Source: an uncultured Muribaculaceae bacterium (lineage in GTDB: Bacteria > Bacteroidota > Bacteroidia > Bacteroidales > Muribaculaceae). Taken from it: a DNA stretch of 58,761 nt. Below, piece after piece: positions 53,920 to 58,761 of the stretch. Positions within the stretch are counted from its first letter, which is position 1, and every line of letters starts with the position of its first letter. Location: NCBI GenBank assembly GCA_910588245.1, contig CAJUQP010000018.1:1-58761 (forward strand), given 5' to 3'. Under the pieces are notes generated by a model. It saw only the letters and a list, made by a program, of their open reading frames with translations, did no database searches and was not told where the DNA came from. A program made the position numbers and the translations under genes.

Positions 53920-54876
53920 TCAGGAGAGACCTTCAAGTAGACGTTTGAGCACGACCTGGGCCGAGATCTCGCGGTTTGCCGCCTCTGGTATTACGATGCT
54001 CCGCTCCGACTCGATCACGTCGTCAGTCACGATCATGTTGCGGCGCACGGGGAGACAATGCATGAAGAAGGCGTTGTCTGTCAGGCCCATCTTCTCGGTG
54101 TCGACAGTCCAGGCACGGTCGGTGGAGAGTACTTTCCCATAGTTGGGATCGGTGTAGGCTGACCAGTTTTTCGCATACACGAAATCAGCGCCTTCGAGGG
54201 CCTTGCGCTGGTCGTATTCAATTGTGGCGCCGGCGGTGAAAGCCGGGTCGAGTTCATACCCGTGGGGATGGGTGATGACGAAATCATAGTCGGTGGCGTT
54301 CATCCACTCGGCGAAAGAATTGGGCACAGCCTGCGGCAGCGCGCGGGGATGAGGCGCCCAGGTCATCACTACTTTCGGACGGGGTTTAGTCTTGAACTCC
54401 TCGATGGTTATGAGGTCGGCGAAGCTCTGGAGCGGATGGCGTGTGGCGGCCTCCATGCTGAACACGGTGCGTCCGGAGTATTTTATGAACTGCTCGATCA
54501 CCCTCTCCTCATAGTCCTCTTTTTTGTCCTTAAGTCCGGCGAACGAGCGAACGCCAATGATGTCGCAGTAGCATCCCATGACCGGGATCGCCTCCAGAAG
54601 ATGTTCGGCTTTATCTCCATCCATGATGACACCGCGTTCAGTCTCCAGTTTCCATGCTCCCTGGTTTACGTCGAGCACGATGACGTTCATGCCAAGATTC
54701 ATGGCAGCCTTCTGTGTCGAGAGGCGCGTGCGCAGGGAGGAGTTGAAGAAGATCATGAGCAGGGTCTTGTTGCGGCCCAGCTCAGTGAACGCGTAGCGGT
54801 CTTTCTTTATCATGGCGGCCTCCGCGAGAGCTTTGTCGAGAGGACCGAGGTCGTTTACACATGTGAATTTTTTCAT
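53920..54876 (-). CDS. argF': N-succinyl/acetylornithine carbamoyltransferase
   Basis: 318 residues, strongly like the Bacteroides fragilis succinylornithine transcarbamylase: FFNSSLRTRLSTQKAAMNLG for carbamoyl phosphate, LDVNQGAWKLETERGVIMDG, EAATRHPLQSFADL, and the C-terminal FFMHCLPVRRNMIV. It carbamoylates N-acylornithine. Residue 90, reported to set succinyl (Pro) versus acetyl (Glu) preference, is Ala here (GDKAEHLLEA), by my count. Acyl specificity is therefore uncertain. Confidence 0.93.
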   Translation of the reverse strand: MKKFTCVNDLGPLDKALAEAAMIKKDRYAFTELGRNKTLLMIFFNSSLRTRLSTQKAAMNLGMNVIVLDVNQGAWKLETERGVIMDGDKAEHLLEAIPVMGCYCDIIGVRSFAGLKDKKEDYEERVIEQFIKYSGRTVFSMEAATRHPLQSFADLITIEEFKTKPRPKVVMTWAPHPRALPQAVPNSFAEWMNATDYDFVITHPHGYELDPAFTAGATIEYDQRKALEGADFVYAKNWSAYTDPNYGKVLSTDRAWTVDTEKMGLTDNAFFMHCLPVRRNMIVTDDVIESERSIVIPEAANREISAQVVLKRLLEGLS

Positions 54877-54888
54877 AATCTTGCAGGA

Positions 54889-56016
54889 TCAGGATATTGC
54901 TTTCTTGAATTCGTTGAGGAAATGGTCGGCCTCCTCCATGGAGAGCGACAGGGCCGGGAGCAGACGCACGGTGTATTGGCCGGCACCGCCGGTGAATATA
55001 TGATGGCCGAAAAGAAGCTTCTTGCGGAGTTCGGAGCCTGTGAAGCCCTCTACCTCAAGACCGATCATGAGCCCTTTCCCTCTGACATCTTTGACTTTGT
55101 CGATCTTCCGGAGTTCGGTGATGAGATGTTTGCCTACTCGGGCGGCATTATCCACGAGATTCTCCTCCTCCATGACGTCGAGCACGGCGATGGCTGCGGC
55201 ACATGCGAGATGGTTGCCTCCGAATGTCGTGCCGAGCATACCTTTCTTCGCCTCTATCGCGGGGGAGATGAGCACCGCTCCCATAGGGAAGCCGTTGGCG
55301 ATACCCTTCGCACAGGTTATTATGTCGGCCTTGATGCCGGCATACTGATGGGCGAAGAACTTGCCGGAGCGCCCGTAGCCCGACTGTATCTCATCGATTA
55401 TGAGAAGAGTGCCGGTCATCTTGCAGACTTTGTTCAGGAAGCGTATGAACTCAGCCGTGGGTTCGTGTATCCCGGAGACACCCTGGATACCCTCTATTAT
55501 CACGGCGGCATATTCACCGGTTGACAAAGCCTTGCGTGTGGCCTCTATATCGTTGAGAGGCACGAAAGTCACATTGTCTGTCTTGTTGAAAGGGGCCTGT
55601 ATGGCGGGATTATCGGTGGCGGCAACAGCTCCCGAGGTACGTCCGTGGAACGCTTTGCCGAATGCGAGGATCTTGCTGCGTCCTGTGGCAAACGAGGCGA
55701 GTTTCATGGCGTTCTCGTTTGCCTCTGCGCCCGAATTGCAGAGAAAGAGCGCGTAGTCATCATAGCCCGAGGCTTTCCCGAGTTTCTCTGCCAGGCGTGT
55801 CTGCAGGGAGTTGACCACGGAATTGGAATAGAACCCGAGTCGGGCAACCTGATTGGAGATCGCCTCCACATAATGTGGATGTGCGTGGCCTATGGAGATT
55901 ACGGCGTGTCCGCCATAGAGGTCGAGATAATCAGTGCCATCCTCGGTGAAGACGTGCGATCCCTTCCCCCTCACAGGCTCTATGTCATAAAGTGAATATA
56001 CGTCGAAAAGATTCAT
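54889..56016 (-). CDS. argD: N-acylornithine aminotransferase
   Basis: 375 residues, class III PLP aminotransferase. FLCNSGAEANENAMKLA, FHGRTSGAVAATDN, LLIIDEIQSGYGRSGKFFAH (PLP Asp) and the Schiff-base Lys in TCAKGIANGFPMGA are intact. Converts N-acylglutamate semialdehyde to N-acylornithine. 12 nt before argF'. Confidence 0.96.
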   Translation of the reverse strand: MNLFDVYSLYDIEPVRGKGSHVFTEDGTDYLDLYGGHAVISIGHAHPHYVEAISNQVARLGFYSNSVVNSLQTRLAEKLGKASGYDDYALFLCNSGAEANENAMKLASFATGRSKILAFGKAFHGRTSGAVAATDNPAIQAPFNKTDNVTFVPLNDIEATRKALSTGEYAAVIIEGIQGVSGIHEPTAEFIRFLNKVCKMTGTLLIIDEIQSGYGRSGKFFAHQYAGIKADIITCAKGIANGFPMGAVLISPAIEAKKGMLGTTFGGNHLACAAAIAVLDVMEEENLVDNAARVGKHLITELRKIDKVKDVRGKGLMIGLEVEGFTGSELRKKLLFGHHIFTGGAGQYTVRLLPALSLSMEEADHFLNEFKKAIS

Positions 56017-56064
56017 TTCTTAATTTCAATTCAATATTGTCGTTTGCCGGAAAAAGATTCTGAT

Positions 56065-56148
56065 ACCCCTTCCTTAAACCCTTAATAAATCCTCAACCCT
56101 CAACCCTCTAACCTTTAATCTTTAACCTTTAATCTTTAACCATTATCA
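56065..56148 (-). repeat. Heptanucleotide spacer between argC and argD
   Basis: Twelve 7-nt words on the plus strand, including TCAACCC twice, TTTAATC twice and TTTAACC twice, ending in the argC stop region. Same 7-nt period as the array behind argH. Confidence 0.6.
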
Positions 56149-57114
56149 AAAGGCCGACGGTTTGAGTCGCAGACCGGTGCGCTGGTCAATGCCGAGCATG
56201 ATGTTCATGTTTTGCACGGCCTGTCCGGAGGCACCTTTGAGGAGGTTGTCTTCAGCGCAGGTGATGAGCAGACGGTCGCCGTGTTTCTCCACATGGATAA
56301 TGGCCTTGTTGGTGTTTACGGCCTGTTTGAGATCAACGGGACGGTCGCTTACCACCGTGAACGGAGCATCCTTATAGAAATCCTTGTAAAGGGCGATAGC
56401 CTCCTCTTCAGAGAGGCGGCATTCCAGATGCGTCACTGCAAATATTCCGCGGGCGAAATCTCCGCGCATCGGGATGAAGTTTATCTTGGCTGTATTGCCA
56501 GGCTGGAGGTGCTGGAGTGTCGCGCCGATCTCAATCAGGTGCTGGTGGGTGAAGGCCTTGTAGACGGATATATTGTCCGTGCGCCAGCTGAAATGGGTGG
56601 TGGCGCCTGGTTTCACGCCCGCACCGGTGGAGCCGGTAAGCGCGGTTATGTTGATGTCGCCGTTGGCGGGGAGGAGTCCGGCGGCTGCCAATGGCAAAAG
56701 GGATAGCTGCAGGGCAGTGGCGAAGCAGCCTGGATTTGCCACGGATTTGGCCGCGGCTATCCTCTCTTTGTTTATCTCGGGGAGGCCGTAGACGTATCCT
56801 TCTGACTCGTCGCGGAAATCCTGCGCGAGATCTATCACTTTCAGCCCTTCGGGCCGCTCGTTCTCTTCCCAGAATTTCCTGCTCTGGCCATGGGCGGAGC
56901 AGAGGAAGAGGATGTCGATGCTGTCGAGAGGATGTGTGTCGGAAAAGACGAGGTCAGTCTCGCCGAGGAGTCCCTGGTGCACATCGGTGACGGGGTTGCC
57001 GGCGTTGCTCAAGGAATGCACGAATTCCACACTCACCTCCGGATGGTTGATGAGCAGGCGTAGGAGTTCGCCGGCTGTGTAGCCGGCGCCTCCGATAATA
57101 CCGATTTTCTTCAC
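56146..57114 (-). CDS. argC: N-acetyl-gamma-glutamyl-phosphate reductase
   Basis: 322 residues. NADPH-binding IGIIGGAGYTAGELLRLL, active-site Cys in SVANPGCFATALQLSLLP, and FIPMRGDFARGIF (catalytic His region altered to the Bacteroidetes form). 13 nt downstream of argG. Confidence 0.96.
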   Translation of the reverse strand: MKKIGIIGGAGYTAGELLRLLINHPEVSVEFVHSLSNAGNPVTDVHQGLLGETDLVFSDTHPLDSIDILFLCSAHGQSRKFWEENERPEGLKVIDLAQDFRDESEGYVYGLPEINKERIAAAKSVANPGCFATALQLSLLPLAAAGLLPANGDINITALTGSTGAGVKPGATTHFSWRTDNISVYKAFTHQHLIEIGATLQHLQPGNTAKINFIPMRGDFARGIFAVTHLECRLSEEEAIALYKDFYKDAPFTVVSDRPVDLKQAVNTNKAIIHVEKHGDRLLITCAEDNLLKGASGQAVQNMNIMLGIDQRTGLRLKPSAF

Positions 57115-57127
57115 GATAGTGTGCTGA

Positions 57128-58345
57128 TTACTCGGCTTTGCCGTTTTTCACCTGATTATTGTGGTAGATCTTCATCTGGTTGCCGAGAATTTTCGTGAAT
57201 CCTTTCACGTCGTCGGCGGTCCATGCCTTGTTGACCTCACCATATTCGCCGAAATCGGTTTTCATGAGATCAAATGGGGAATCTACTCCGACAAGGGTGT
57301 AGGAATAGGGACGCAGGGTGATCTCGACGGTGCCGGTGACGTTGCGCTGAGAGCTCTCGAGCATCTTCTCGATGTCGCGCATCACGGGCTCAAGATACTG
57401 TGCCTCGTGGAGGAACATGCCGTACCAAGTGCCGACCTGATCTTTCCAATACTGCTGCCATTTGGTGAGGGTGTGTTTCTCCAGCATCTTGTGGGCGGCG
57501 ATGATGAGGATGGGGCCGGCGGCCTCGAAGCCAACGCGTCCCTTGATGCCGATTATGGTGTCGCCGATATGCATGTCGCGGCCTATGCCGAAGCGGGAGC
57601 CTATGCGCTCCACCTCACGGATTGCATCGACCTTGCTGTCGAAATGCTTGCCGTTGACGGCGTCGATCTCTCCCTCCTTGAAGGATATGGTCAGTTTCTC
57701 GGGTTCTGTGGCGGTCACCTGCGAGGGATATGCCTCCTCGGGGAGTGTCTGGTCGGAGTGCAGGGTCTCCTTGCCGCCTATCGATGTGCCCCACAAGCCT
57801 TTGTTGATGGAGTACTCGAGTTTTTTGAAATCGGCCTCGTAGCCGTGTTTCTTGAGATAGTCGATCTCATACTCACGGGTGAGCGTGAGGTCGCGGGTGG
57901 GGGTTATGATCTCGATCTCCGGAGCGAGGATCTGGAAGGTGAGGTCGAAGCGCACCTGGTCGTTGCCGGCGCCTGTCGAGCCGTGGGCTATGGCGTCGGC
58001 TCCGATCTTCTTGGCGTATTCGATGGTGGCTATGGCCTGGAATATACGCTCGGAGCTTACAGAGATGGGGTAGGTGCCGTTGCGGAGCACGTTGCCTGCC
58101 ACCATATATTTTATACTCTTTTCGTAGTAATCTTCCGTTATGTCGAGGGTGGCGTGAGATGCGGCGCCGAGTCGCTTCGATTTGTCGGCGATGACCTTAA
58201 GCTCCTCCTCTGAGAAGCCCCCGGTGTTGGCGATGGCGGTGTGCACCTCGTAGCCGAGGTCTTCGGAGAGATATTTTACTGCGAACGATGTGTCGAGGCC
58301 TCCCGAGAACGCGAGGAGCACCTTCTTTTTCTTGTCTTGTGTCAT
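57128..58345 (-). CDS. argG: Argininosuccinate synthase
   Basis: About 405 residues from the ATG at 58345 (MTQDKKKKVLLAFSGGLDTS); an ATG at 58393 adds 16 unlikely residues. ATP-pyrophosphatase P-loop LLAFSGGLDTSFAV, AHGSTGAGNDQVRFD, KGLWGTSIGG and GRDMHIGDTIIGIKGRVGFE (in parts) are intact. Condenses citrulline and aspartate. Confidence 0.96.
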   Translation of the reverse strand: MTQDKKKKVLLAFSGGLDTSFAVKYLSEDLGYEVHTAIANTGGFSEEELKVIADKSKRLGAASHATLDITEDYYEKSIKYMVAGNVLRNGTYPISVSSERIFQAIATIEYAKKIGADAIAHGSTGAGNDQVRFDLTFQILAPEIEIITPTRDLTLTREYEIDYLKKHGYEADFKKLEYSINKGLWGTSIGGKETLHSDQTLPEEAYPSQVTATEPEKLTISFKEGEIDAVNGKHFDSKVDAIREVERIGSRFGIGRDMHIGDTIIGIKGRVGFEAAGPILIIAAHKMLEKHTLTKWQQYWKDQVGTWYGMFLHEAQYLEPVMRDIEKMLESSQRNVTGTVEITLRPYSYTLVGVDSPFDLMKTDFGEYGEVNKAWTADDVKGFTKILGNQMKIYHNNQVKNGKAE

Positions 58346-58411
58346 ATTGATATTATTCGATTCCTTTAAAAAAACATGTTGCGTGGCGCCCATATCGGCG
58401 CGGATACGCTG

Positions 58412-58761
58412 TTAACGTTCCACCCTTTTGAGATGAAGCACCTTGTTGATGCTGTTTTTCATCTTCATGATGTAGGGATTAGGACGGTCTTTTTCAGCAA
58501 GGGGTTGCTTCGGGTCGAAGAGCATGCCTGTGCAGAGGCACATCTTCCGGTTGTTGCGCTGCAGGATGTCATAGTTTCTGCACCCCTCGCATCCTCGCCA
58601 GAATTCCTCGTCGTCGGTGAGCTCGGAGAATGTCACAGGTTTGTAACCCATGCGCGAGTTGAGCTTCATGACGGGCAGTGAAGTGGTGATGGAGAAAATT
58701 TTGGCGAACGGAAATCGAAGTCGAGCCAGCTCGAACGTTTTCGCCTTGATGGCGCCGGCAA
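58412..58761 (-). CDS. GNAT-type N-acyltransferase (ArgA-like), C-terminal part
   Basis: Open from the window edge to 58412 (116 codons seen). AIKAKTFELARLRFPFAKIF, SLPVMKLNSRMGYKPV and the cysteine-rich FWRGCEGCRNYDIL ... CLCTGMLFDP resemble the C-termini of GNAT proteins that head arginine operons in Bacteroidetes and are taken as the N-acylglutamate-forming enzyme. The cysteines suggest a small metal site. First visible gene of the arg operon; the promoter and any leader lie outside the window. Confidence 0.7.
   Translation of the reverse strand, partial: AGAIKAKTFELARLRFPFAKIFSITTSLPVMKLNSRMGYKPVTFSELTDDEEFWRGCEGCRNYDILQRNNRKMCLCTGMLFDPKQPLAEKDRPNPYIMKMKNSINKVLHLKRVER

Noticed and set aside
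54262..55524. 420-codon plus-strand ORF
   Set aside because: Antisense to argF' and argD, which are both certain; composition typical of a shadow frame.

Overview
The window looks like a chromosomal segment of a Bacteroidales bacterium, and a Muribaculaceae-like gut lineage is my best guess. The reasons are promoters of the Bacteroidetes type (TTTG, about 20 nt, TAnnTTTG) in front of most transcription units, a C10 protease with a type IX secretion C-terminal tail, a GSCFA protein, a succinylornithine-type carbamoyltransferase, a DUF4974 (FecR C-terminal) remnant and moderately GC-rich coding sequence. No rRNA or tRNA gene and no CRISPR array was seen.

Layout. 1-3.0 kb is accessory DNA: the 5' part of an AAA-ATPase/PD-(D/E)XK family gene running off the edge, then an RHS-core polymorphic toxin whose C-terminus carries a PD...DFK nuclease motif, with a candidate immunity gene. 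3.2-10.4 kb holds gltB without gltD and a secreted C10 (streptopain-like) protease. 10.6-14.2 kb (minus) holds a nucleoside-recognition-like membrane protein, a porin and a GSCFA protein. 14.3-30.2 kb (plus) is a purine operon, purE-purL-purM-purN-purH-purD-folD-purB-purA-guaB-guaA, behind a long structured leader. 30.2-34.2 kb is a variable interval: a frameshifted four-helix-bundle gene between inverted repeats, a YhcH-family protein, a thioredoxin-like lipoprotein or secreted protein, about 0.6 kb with its own promoter and no credible protein (candidate ncRNA), a small membrane protein and a fragment of a DUF4143-type ATPase.

34.3-44.4 kb (minus) is a complete UMP operon, pyrC-carA-carB-pyrK-pyrD-pyrF-pyrE-pyrB, in which PyrB is fused to a PyrI-type zinc domain. 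44.7-49.6 kb (minus) is leuC-leuD-cimA-leuB. 50.7-58.8 kb (minus) is an arginine operon: acetyltransferase-like gene, argG, argC, argD, argF', an M20 deacylase, argB-type kinase and argH. Between the two lies a 29-bp palindromic tandem repeat and a DUF4974 gene broken by an in-frame amber codon.

The genes work together as an anabolic supercluster: CarAB supplies carbamoyl phosphate to PyrB and to the arginine carbamoyltransferase; FolD supplies one-carbon units to PurN and PurH; LeuB/C/D with a citramalate synthase can feed isoleucine as well as leucine chemistry.

The most interesting reading is regulatory. The leuC leader encodes a 25-residue Ile/Leu-rich peptide followed by mutually exclusive antiterminator and terminator hairpins. 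The pyrC leader encodes a 60-codon ORF that overlaps an intrinsic terminator, much like E. coli pyrBI. The purE leader has a three-way-junction fold and an intrinsic terminator. In addition, many operon-internal spacers are built of short words with a 7-nt period. These are sequence-level readings made without any alignment or folding software.
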